64,000 nucleotides of DNA from Liolophura sinensis (taxonomy: Eukaryota > Mollusca > Polyplacophora > Chitonida > Chitonidae): assembly GCF_032854445.1 (NCBI RefSeq), contig NC_088300.1:62284984-62348983 (forward strand), read 5' to 3'. Each line of letters begins with the position of its first letter. Within the stretch, counting starts at the first letter, position 1. Below the pieces are notes generated by a model. That model worked only from the letters and a program-made list of their open reading frames with translations. It was not told the DNA's origin and searched no databases. Shown here one piece after another: positions 38,295 to 48,900 of the stretch. Both the position numbers and the translations under genes were made by a program.

Positions 38295-41200
38295 ATGTCT
38301 GATTCGGAAGAGGAATCGCCCGAAAAAACAACTGAAGATTGTAATATTGGGCGACGGAGCTTCAGGAAAGGTAAAAAAAGTGTTTAAATTGATCTGGACA
38401 GCGGCTTCTCGTCGCTGTTCATTCTGTAACTTACTGTAGCAACAAGAACAACAACAACACGTTGTTATCATTGACATTCGAGTTGTCTGTGTCCGATAAA
38501 TTAATGATAGACTGTGTCTCGTATAATTTTGCATTCAAACTCGTCAGAACAAACTTAATCATTAGCAGCTATATACAGTTGCACTGTGCTGTTCGAGATT
38601 CTAACACTGACACTTAATTGACACAATGAAACTGGAAAAGACATTCATTTATCTGACATCGAACTCTCACAAATGTTTCCATGAAACGAATGATATAAAT
38701 GTCGTGGGTCAGCAAGCCGTTAGCCACTTGTAATTTAACAGAATAATGTTATAATGTTGGTGTCCTGTTTGAACTTTGTGTATTGCTTTGTTTACAGACG
38801 TCTATTTCTACAAGATATGCACAGGAACAGTTTGGGAAAACAGTATAAACAAACTGTAGGCCTAGACTTTTTTCTGAAGAGGATAGTATTACCAGGTAAT
38901 ACATGTACCAGGGAAGTATTTATGTATGATGACTATTAGTAAGGTGTTTAATTCTATCCCTTTCATTGATTAGATGTGTTTGATAGACTTAACGTTATTT
39001 GATTGTAAGGTATTTGTTTTAATTATGTTGTTAATTATGTAAAATTGTTTATTTGATTTAGGAATTTCTCTCATGTTTTTTCCTTTATTTATTTATTTAT
39101 TTATTTTTTTGTGTGTGTGGTGAGACAAACAATGTTTTTATTAACTTTTAATTTATAAATTATAAAATAATTAATAATGAATTATAAAATATTTATGATT
39201 ACATTATACATGTGTGTTCATATTTTCTTTTATGTAATAAAAAGATGCAGAATTCTGTTTATCTTGGGACATATGAAAAGCTGGTCTCAGTACAGATACT
39301 TGGTGAAGTGCTGTGGTTTCGTCATGGTTGCCAAGTTTACTGCATTCATAAACATAACTCTTCATATGAGTGAATTTTTCTTGAGTGAAATGTTAATCTT
39401 TAGTAAGACAAATGTTAAATAAAGTAAGCAGTAATGGTTGTCCCATGTACATGTACAGCGGTAATGGCTGTCCCATATACATTTACAGTCAGTTATAAAA
39501 TAAAAAAAAATTGGAAGTCCTGGATGTAGCTAATCAGTTACCCCCTACACCTCATGCCCTGCTTGTTTGGCATTATTTGACAGGGAACATTCACTGTGCG
39601 CTGCAAGTATGGGACATTGGAGGGACAGGACCCTGGGGGGCAAGATGGTAGAGAACTACATCTATGGAGCTCATGTGAGTACATGTAGAACTGTGAACAT
39701 TCAGTGTTGACTTCTTCCATGTTCAAAAGATGGTTAAGCTATACACATCAGATCTGACCTTGACCCTTGAGGTGTAGTTTTATGTGAAGGGGCTGTAAAA
39801 TATCAAGCAATTGGTGATGGTTATTAACTTCAGCCACTCAGAAATAAATTGATATCAGGATTGTTTTGCCTATTTTATGCACTCATCATGACTGACAGCT
39901 CATATTATGATATGGCATTGTCTGTATGCCCATCCGTCCATCCATCACTAAACTTTTGGCGTTAAGCTCCTATGACTATCAACTTCAATTAGAGCTTTTA
40001 ATCTTCCATTCTTGGAGCTGTTTTTCAAAAGTGTCTTAAATTTACGACAACACAGGGTATTTACAATAAACTGACTTTTTTCCTATGTTTGTTTCTCAAA
40101 GTACATCTTAACTCTTGGGGGCAATGCGGTCGCTGTGAAGTGTAAGTCCAGCTTATGCTGGCTTCCACTCCAGCCGTATGTGGGAAGGTCTGCCAGCAAC
40201 CCTGCTGATGGTCGTGCCCCTGGGTTGTACCCAGTTTTCTCACACCATGATACTGGTCGCCCTCGTATGTGTGAAATATTCTTGGCACGGCATAAAACAG
40301 CAATCAGATAAATGTAACTAAATAAATAAATAAATCTCTCAGGAGTACTTAACTTTTAAGATGTATCATTGGCCTAATTTTGCACAAAAACAGGAAGTTT
40401 TCAAGGAAGAAAGATTGAAAAAGGTACATGTGCTGACATAGAGCTGGCAACAACATAAGTGTTGTTGAAAGGCTGTTATGTTGTTGCATTTTTTCTGGCA
40501 GGTTACTGAAAAGTGCATAATATTTTTGCAGGATGCTTATCGCAGTGTCTGTTGGCCACATTTGTGGTCTTATTCACCACTTCTATAGTAGCCACAAAAT
40601 CTTATCACCAGTTGGCAGGCGTAGATTTAGTTTTGAGGCACTATGACATTTTAAATTTTGTGACTTAATATAGGCCTTAGTCTAAGTTCGTCTTAAGTCC
40701 CCTTTGAGAAACAGCCTCTGATATACCTACCAATGGCACAGCAGTCTATTGAAAATGTATCTTGTCCTGAAGTTCCAAAGCTATTATTTTCAACAGGTTC
40801 CATTTACATTACTTAAAGCACTGCAAGATTCAATTTTTATCACATTTGAACGTTTCCACTTTCTTTCCTTGTCAGGGAATTTTGTTGGTGTATGACATTA
40901 CAAATTATTCAAGTTTTGAAAACCTGGAGGACTGGTATGCCACAATAAAAAAAAACCTTTGAGAAGGAAGAAAAGCTGCCTCATTTAGCCCTGGTGGGAA
41001 ATAAATGTAAGTGTGTACATGTATGTGTCAGTTTAACCACTCGATTTTAGAATTTTTTTGACTTTCTCAATTTTGCTTTCCAAAATAAATCTTTCTGCTG
41101 CTTCTCAATCCACTACATGACTATTGACAGTTGCCAGCAACCTGAGGATGGTCATGGGTGAGCCCGATTTCCTCCTACCATAATGCTGGCCGTCTTAGTA

Positions 41201-42660
41201 TAAGTGAAGTGTTAATAAATAGATACTATTGGCCATTTAATGTTAAAAAAAGTCTGTGAAATGTTTGAAGATTTGACTTGATTTATAGGATATTCTCAAT
41301 GGTGTGTTTGTATTTCAGGTGACTTGGAACATATGAGAACTGTCAAATTAGACAAACATCAGAGATTTGCTCAGGAGCATAGCATGTCCAGTCATTTTGT
41401 ATCAGCCAAGACTGGTGACTCTGTGAGTTTCAGTGTTTCTTCTCAGTTATCAAAGTTATAACCAATGCCAAAGAGGATTTTGCTGTCTTCGTATATCATA
41501 AAGCACTGAAACAGAATTTTTTGGTGTTTAAATATCCTATACCAGAGATTTTTGGTGAAAGTCTATCAGCACAAATTCAATCAAATTTCTGCTGTCATTT
41601 AAGAATAACCCAAATAATTACCTTTCACAGAATATCAGCCTAGTCTGTGCATGCATTATCGTTTAAAATAGGTTATAAATTTCCCCAAATTTATAAAGCT
41701 GGTCATGTTATAATTGTTTTTCAAAGTTTGTAATAATTTTAACACTATAAATAGTACAGGGTCAAGTGATGTTGATTAATTCTTGGTCCATTTAATTACA
41801 GAAAATTTGATTTGATTTGCATACATGGATTTTTTGTCCAAAGTATCCGGTATATCCTCTTCAATTTTTTGGTTGTGTTTATGAGATGTACTTTTTTAAG
41901 GGATTAAAACTAGAAGGTGTTCTTATTAGTTTGAGTTTTGATGGTAAATACTTGTATATTCCTCTTTAGCAGGTAGTTGGGTTATTTTACTATTTGTCAG
42001 GGCCTTCTCTGGCTCAGGGATTCAAGTCATTGCCCTCACTGAAGGTAGCAAGTCTTTTACCAGTGTGAATTTCCAGCTCCCAATGGAGTAGCTGGGACAA
42101 TACATCAAGAGGTTGATCAGGCTCTTGTAGAGAGCAATGATTGCTACTTGACTTTGTTTGGTTTCCATCACAGGTAAACTGGACCAAAGTATATTAGCAT
42201 AGCAGCGCTATGACTCATGAACCTCTCAGCAATGTGATCGCTGTGAGTTCAAGTCTAGCTCATGCTGTCTTTCTTTCTGGTCATTTGTGGGAAGGTCTAA
42301 AAGCAACCTGTGGGTGGTTGTGTATTCCCTCTACCATACTGCTGGCTGCTGTTGTACGAGTGAAACATTCTTGAGTGTGGAGTAAGACGCAGATAGAATA
42401 AGTAAAATAAATAAATAAAACCCGATCAGATAAATCTGTGTCCTATTTTCTTCTTTTTTATTATTATTATTATTTCTTCTTAGGTTTCACTGTGTTTCCA
42501 AAAAGTGTCAGCAGACATTGTGGGCGTACGACTAACTAAACCTGAACTCGAGCAGCAGCACAAGATAGTGAAGGCTGATATAGTACAGTATAACAACACA
42601 GAACCTGTACCGCGACCTTCCCTTCCCCAGACTAAAAGTACTCTGTGTGCCTTACAGTGA
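38295..42660 (+). CDS. RAB28: RAB28 small GTPase, six exons, frame broken by four extra bases
   Basis: Atypical Rab known from endosomal and ciliary traffic. Exons: 38295-38370, 38798-38895, 39584-39674, 40876-41006, 41319-41422, 42484-42660. The protein begins [11 protein letters not shown]; GTPase motifs GDGASGK, WDIGG, NKCD and SAK are recognisable, and it ends CALQ, a CAAX box fitting the farnesylated end of RAB28 rather than the double-Cys end of most Rabs. Exon lengths show the defect: exon 1 is 76 nt where 75 is needed, exon 3 is 91 against 89, exon 4 is 131 against 130. The surplus bases all lie in short homopolymers: A-run 38332-38337, GGG and GG near 39621-39630, A-run around 40950. 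Exons 2, 5 and 6 and all splice sites are intact. Either local sequence errors or a recently inactivated gene; errors seem likelier because codon-level conservation is otherwise high and the false gap lies nearby. Confidence 0.92.
40115..40337 (+). mobile_element. common SINE, diverged
   Basis: GGGGGCAATGCGGTCGCTGT, TCCAGCTTATGCTGGCTTCC, GTGAAATATTCTTGGCACGG and (AAAT)n. In RAB28 intron 3. Confidence 0.85.
41128..41222 (+). mobile_element. common SINE, fragment
   Basis: GTTGCCAGCAACCTGAGGAT and TTCCTCCTACCATAATGCTG. In RAB28 intron 4. Confidence 0.75.
41520..41865 (+). repeat. dispersed repeat X, right part
   Basis: Shares with 16290-16735 the order TTCAATCAAATTTCTG..CATTTAAGAATAACCCAAAT and the end ATGGATTTTTTGTCCAAAGT / ATCCGGTATATCCTC. 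Confidence 0.6.
42196..42422 (+). mobile_element. common SINE, diverged
   Basis: CAGCGCTATGACTCATGAAC, GATCGCTGTGAGTTCAAGTC, GAAACATTCTTGAGTGTGG. In RAB28 intron 5, about 60 bp before the last exon. Confidence 0.82.
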
Positions 42661-43282
42661 CTGAGGCCTCCTTCGACGGCAACCTGACAGACAAGTAATC
42701 TGCAGTGGCTTACCATTCACTGCTCACTCCCCAGAGTGCACCCCCAGTGCCTCCGTGCCATCACAACTCACTGGGGTAGCTCACACCTACCAATACATGT
42801 GATACGTGTATGGGTGACAAAATACATATACCTCTATGAAGGGAGGAATACTGGACCTTTGTGTTTTACTGTGTTGATATCTCACAGATTGTAAACTGCA
42901 TAAGAACGAAGGATTCAGAACTGATGTCTTTGTAATTCACCAGTACCATACATACATGCATATCACAAATACTTTCATATCTGTTAGTTAGGTTCTGAAG
43001 TGCACCTGTAGCCAGTATTCTGGGTGCACGTGTCATTGTTCTGTTATGGAATGGATGGAGAGATGGGCTGGTCATCTCGGTGAGATTACTTCTTAGTTGA
43101 CAGAATCTATATTTTCCAGTGTCTAACTCCGATGTGCTGTTTTCACAAGGTTTGTGTTGATTGTTTAAAAGTCTCACTAGATGCATGAAAAAATAACCCA
43201 GATTTATTATTAAGTTTGTAAACGTTATCTTTATATGTAGTACATGTATTTTAAAATTTTTATAGTATATATTTTGAAATGT

Positions 43283-43288
43283 AATAAA
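43283..43288 (+). terminator. candidate poly(A) signal of RAB28
   Basis: AATAAA about 620 bp after the stop codon. Confidence 0.45.
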
Positions 43289-44629
43289 TCAGTGAATTCT
43301 CTGAATTCCGTCCAAAAACTTTTCATCGGTCCCAAATGTGAAAGCATACTTCAAAATTGAGATTGATTCGTTACAAAGCAAGGTGACCAGTTTATAACAA
43401 TGCATGCTCATTTCAAAAATATATCTCTGGATCAAGGACCAGAAGATCACCATACTAAACAGGAAATATAATGCCTTCCTGCTATAGAGGTGTTTGTCAA
43501 GGGCTTAAAATGCATTACTACTGAGTAACAACTGGGTTGTTCCAGACCCTGAGCAATTCATTTTATCCTCCGCATAAATGCCCTTGTTTGAATGTCTTTC
43601 ATTGTTTATTTTTGTGTGTAAATTGGCTAGGAGAATGAAATTATAAAATAAATAACTCTTGTCTGCTTAAACAGCTACTTCAGTTCTGAAGCCTTACAGC
43701 AGTTCATGTTTTTGCTGATAAATGATAAGGATGATCTTGATTATTTTCCTAAATTACAATCTATCAGTTGGGCATTAATACCCAAAATTTTACAGTTGCT
43801 TCCACTTCTGACTGGATTCACATGTGGCTTATTTATAGTCATAAATGATCCCACAGCCTCCAGTGCTTGGGAGGCTTTGTTTTTTCTTTGTATGATATGT
43901 ATCATATCTGTGTGATTAAATGTTGTTACATGTCATTAACCTCTTTGACACATGTTGAGACTTGTTTCATATACATGTAATTCTAAAAAAACTGGTCTAG
44001 TTCCTCTCGAGTGACAGCTTAACTAAGATAAATGTTTGTTTTAGTTCGATGCACCTCAGTTCATGCACTGTGTGCATCTACTTATGCAGCGTTTTTACTC
44101 TCAATCTACAATAATTAATATCAGTATTGTTGACTGCAGCATGTCCTTCAAGAGTCCTACCAAGTTAGTATACATTAAAGGTTAACCACAATGGACAAAT
44201 TTTGCCACATACAAGTGAAGGACTATTCTGTCGTTCCCGAGGGACACACCCTCAGCAGTTGATACCTATGTTAATGAGAAATTTACCCTGGAGAATGCCA
44301 CCTGTAATCCGTGTTGTAAGTCAAAGGTGTGCATAAATGGGTAAACATTTCCCAAGGTCAGTCTCACCTTACTGTACGTGTTGTATTCCAACAGGTGTGT
44401 TCTCAGATTGTGACTTGTGTGTACATATCACAGGTGATGCAAAGTGTCATCAATTTAAAAATAAGTCCATATTTTGTAAATATTGTATATTTGTATGTGT
44501 GAATATATGAATTCCAACAGATGTCAGTGTTTGTTCTTATGTACTGATACACAAACACCACTGAATAGTCACAACAAAAATAGCATTTTTATAGGAAAAT
44601 AAGTGCTATCAAGTATAAGATCTTTTGGC

Positions 44630-44802
44630 ATCAACCTGGCTTCCTCTCCGGCTGTATGTGAGAAGGTCTGACAGCAACTAGCAGATGGCTGGGATTTTCC
44701 CCGGGCACTGCCTGCATGCCTCTCACCATAATGCTGGCCACAGGCAAGTAAGTGAAATATTCTTGAATATGGCCTAAAACACCAATAAAATAAATATAGG
44801 AC
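44630..44802 (+). mobile_element. common SINE, 5'-truncated
   Basis: TGGCTTCCTCTCCGGCTGTA, CACCATAATGCTGGCCACAG, GTGAAATATTCTTGAATATG. Confidence 0.85.
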
Positions 44803-45089
44803 AGGCATCATCTAACCCTTCATGATTAGCTTGTGCGAAAGGCTTGCACCTTTGATAGCCTGACACAGGGATGAGGTTACAAACAAATGTACATGTTACT
44901 ACTGATGTCATCAATCAAAAGGTAAACAACTCGGACACAGTTGTCAAAATGGATGCTGCAAAAACTGGTCAAGATTACGGCAAGCTTCGTTAAAATGAAG
45001 TTTTGATATTTAAATAAGCCATTACGAGTATTCAAAGGCTTGCATTCCCTCCCATCTTTGTTAGAATCGCTAGGTTCTACACTTTGGAA

Positions 45090-45178
45090 TGAATGAATGC
45101 TTGCTTGGGGTTTAACATCATACTGAAGACACCAGACACGACGCCGGCCCAACCATTCCTGCTTATGTGCATAGGAAT
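45090..45178 (-). repeat. SINE fragment
   Basis: GAATGCTTGCTTGGGGTTTA and GACACCAGACACGACGCCGG look like the inverted end of the second SINE family. Confidence 0.45.
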
Positions 45179-45211
45179 GAAGATTTAGGCCACATCATTA
45201 TCAATTGTTGT

Positions 45212-45430
45212 TTTACAGGCAGAATAAATCTTGTTTCAGTGTCAAAGACTTGAAAATCATGTAATTTATGGAAAATGTGGACTATCTTGGCAACATGTCC
45301 TGTTAAAGACGTATTTACACGATCAGAAAACCTATAAAATCAGACAAATTATGAAAAATTGGACATCAAATAAAATAAAAACTTGGATTTCAGTTTTACT
45401 TTTATTCCATTTTTGGATATTTTAGAGTTG
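45212..45430 (+). repeat. dispersed repeat X, left part
   Basis: TTTACAGGCAGAATAAATCT, AAAATCATGTAATTTATGG and CTGTTAAAGACGTATTT align with 16025-16150. Confidence 0.6.
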
Positions 45431-45680
45431 GCTCGGCCATTATACACAAAATAAAATTGTCGTTTTAATTAAACAGCAACAGATGAATAACATTTTTGTG
45501 AAAGCAACTGCATATTGCTGTAAAATGTATTTGATATATGTGGGAAAACAGAACAGTAGGAACATTCTTCTTCCAGCAGATATCAAATGTATTTTACGGC
45601 AAAAAGTAAATCTTTATTTCTTAGACGCTTTCAGCATTCTTTCACAGAAACACTGGAAGCAACAGATTTAATAAATAAAT

Positions 45681-45686
45681 TTTATT
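45681..45686 (-). terminator. candidate poly(A) signal of the coiled-coil gene
   Basis: AATAAA on the - strand about 220 bp beyond the stop codon at 45907-45909. Confidence 0.4.
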
Positions 45687-45906
45687 ACTACAGATAAATA
45701 TTACATGATCTGAATTAGTCATGATGGATCGAAACTTCAAAACTTCTCGTCCTCGTTAAAGCATTTGACAACAAGATTTTGGTCGCAGGAAAGGGGCATT
45801 CAGACTGACCCAGCTCAACAACCTCCCAGCAGTTGTCTCCCCCAACAGTTGTCTCTCCAAGCAGTTGTCTCCCCCAACAGTTGCCTCTCCCAGCAGTTGT
45901 CTCCCT

Positions 45907-48900
45907 TTACCAATCGTCGTCCTGCATCCTTCGGTCTCTGTGTCGGCCTCGCCTGTTAAAAAACATATGAGGTTTACATTACATCCGATGTATGAATGGT
46001 TTATGAATAATACCAATAGTACTACTGTCATGTTCGGTCTATTCAAAAGCAGTACAGCTGCATGTGGGACATCCCCACAGGCTGCACACATCTGTACACT
46101 CTTTCCTGAAAATTTCAGTGGATGATGTGTTCAGCACTATAAAAATATTGTACATGATTATCCATAAAAGCATACCTGGCAATGTTAGCAGCCAGATTGC
46201 GCAGGCCTGTACTTGTCAACAGCTTCTCTCCACTAGGTACAAGTTGGCTGTCCTGTCCACCTCTCCGAACTGAAACAATAAATAAGCATGCAACAGTCAG
46301 TCTGAAAGACTATACAACTGTTCCCATTTGGCATAGAATTTCAGTAAGTACAAGAAGAACTTCAATATCTATAATAACAAAACACTCAGTTTTGCCATTT
46401 GGAACTGAATTTTTAGTTTAATAGACATTTTATATGTTATGTCATCCATAAACATGACCAATGTGTAAATGTATGCAAAGACCTGAAATTCTATGGACAG
46501 CTAGTTTGCAATTTAAATTTATGTTTTACAGGCAGAATGCATCTTCTTTTCAATGTTTGAGGAGGGTATAAAAAAAAACTGTTAAGCTCTAACAAAATAA
46601 ATAGGTGTATAGTCAATTTCATTTTATAGTGTCAGTTCCTCGTAAAGCGCAAAATAAAACTGGTGTCACCTTGGTTCAGTTTTTTATATCTGAATCAATA
46701 TATACTCAGTGAAGATCTTGGGCTACTTGAGTGTGTGAGAAAAGCATATATGTACAAAGCAAAAGGTCTCACCAGATCCAGCACTAGATGGCCTGTCTCG
46801 CCACTCTTCCACTTGTGACTTTACATTCTCCTTCACCACAGATGTAATCTGTACTAGTCCCAGGTAGCTGGCTATCTGTACATTGTTGTCAAGGATTTAT
46901 TTGTGTTAACAAGAAGGATAATCAGAAAATCCACTGTTACAAATGCTGTGAACAAAAATTTGTGATCAGGTCAATATCAGAATTACTTCCCAAATTATAT
47001 CCTCCTACCCCACTCCTCCCCTCACCCCTCCACAATGAACTGGGGTTCAGGGCATTTAAGCAGATTTCTTGAAATCTGCACAAAACACGACCTTTCGCAG
47101 TTCAACTGCCAGACCACACACCAGCATAATGTGCTCAAATTTTGACATCACACCAAGTAAATGAACAGAAATGATTAAGGATTCCCAATACAGAGCACAA
47201 GAGCCATCCCACTTCCTGTTTCAATACTGTCGTGCCAAGGATATGAGCCACTCTGAGAATGGGGATCTGCTGTGCTGAACCACCAATGCTGCTCTGGCGC
47301 TCTGCCTCCCAGAAGAGCCGGCGCCTCAGTTTGTCGCTGGACAGGGGCAAGATATTGTCCATCATCTCTATGAACTCTTTTATGCTGATCAGTCCACTGT
47401 CATGGCTCTGTAGGCTCAGCAGCTTACTCTCCATCTGCATACAGAAATGCACACCAGTTTAATTCATCTACATGTTCATTTATTACAGGTTTAAGTTGAC
47501 TGCTGTTTTATGCCATACTCAAGATTGTTTCACTTAAATAACGGCCATCAGCACTGTGGTTGGAGGAAAGCGGGTAGAGCCCACGGAGAGAAACCCACGA
47601 CCATTTGTAGGTTGATGACTTTCCCACGTATAGCTGGAGAGAAGCCAGAATAAGCTGGACTTTGACTCGCAGTGACCGCATTGGTGAGAAGCTCCCACGT
47701 CATTGTGCTGCACTAGCATGCTAACCACTAAACCTTGGAGGTGCATTCATACATTAGGCATGAATACTATCTATTTATTTATCTGACTGAAGTTACACAT
47801 CATACTCAAGAATATTTCAAGTATTATACGGCCAGCATTATAGAAATTGAGGAAACCTGGCTCTCCCACAACCATCGGCAGTTTGGTGGTAGACCATCCC
47901 ACACACGACTGGAGAGGAAGCCAGCATGACCTGGACTTCAATTTACAGGGGGCCACCGTGGCTCAGTTGGTTAGCACGCTAGCGCAGCGTAATGACCCAG
48001 GAGTCTTTCACCAATGCGGTTGCTGTGAGTTCAAGTCCAGCTCATGCTGGATTCCTCTCTGGCCGTATGTGAGAAGGTCTGTCAGCAACCTGCAGATGGT
48101 CGTAGGTTTCCCCCGGGCTCTGCCCGGTTTCCGCCCACCATAATGCTGGCCGCCGTCGTATAAGTGAAATATTCTTGAGTACAGCGTAAAACACCAATCA
48201 AAAAAAAAAAAATCAATTTACAGCAACCGCATTGGTGAGAGACCTTCGAGAAATTGTGCTGCATTAGGATAATAACCACTAGGTCACAGAGGCCATTAGG
48301 TGTGAATAGGTACTCACATCTAAAAATCGAGGTTCCCTGTATTTCAGTATGATGCTGACAATGAACTGAGAGACAAGCTGGGATGAGATTTTGTTCTCAC
48401 TGAAGGATGTGTAACTCATCTGTAGGGTCTCCAAGTCATCCTCCTGAGAAAACAAGAGGATATCAGTGACATGTAGGCTAACTTAACACCAGGTGTTCAC
48501 GGTAATATCAAAGTAATTCCAAATTTTTCCTCTGTCTTTAAAGGCAACATAACTTCAAGTACTTCTGTACCAGTAAATATTATCTTAATCTCTGAACATT
48601 TCAGGGCATTGCAAGAAAAATTACAAATGCTTGTCTGGTCACTTAGATGGGCTATCATATGAATCATATTGTCAGCATAAGGTTCAATGCTTTATCCATT
48701 TTCAGTGCAAATTTTGAAAAGTTTGAAAAGTACATAAAAAACAGCAAATAAAATATACTGATATAAATATTTCAATAAGCTGAAATACATAACAAATAAC
48801 ATAGTCATAGTTATTTCACAACAGGGATGGAAAATGACATAAATGGCCACAGCTATTTGTTTCTGATGTGTGTAGTTAGCACATATCTACTTTTAATCTT

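Larger units (their letters stand above)
42661..45906. other. RAB28 3' UTR and intergenic space to the convergent coiled-coil gene
   Basis: AATAAA at about 43283-43288 is a good RAB28 poly(A) signal. The rest holds a SINE at 44630-44800, a SINE fragment near 45090-45175 and a copy of a dispersed repeat at about 45212-45430. On the - strand an AATAAA at about 45681-45686 could serve the coiled-coil gene. No other gene is seen. Confidence 0.5.

Noticed and set aside
38295-42660. RAB28 as a processed (retro) pseudogene
   Set aside because: All five introns with normal borders are present, so it is not a reverse-transcribed copy.
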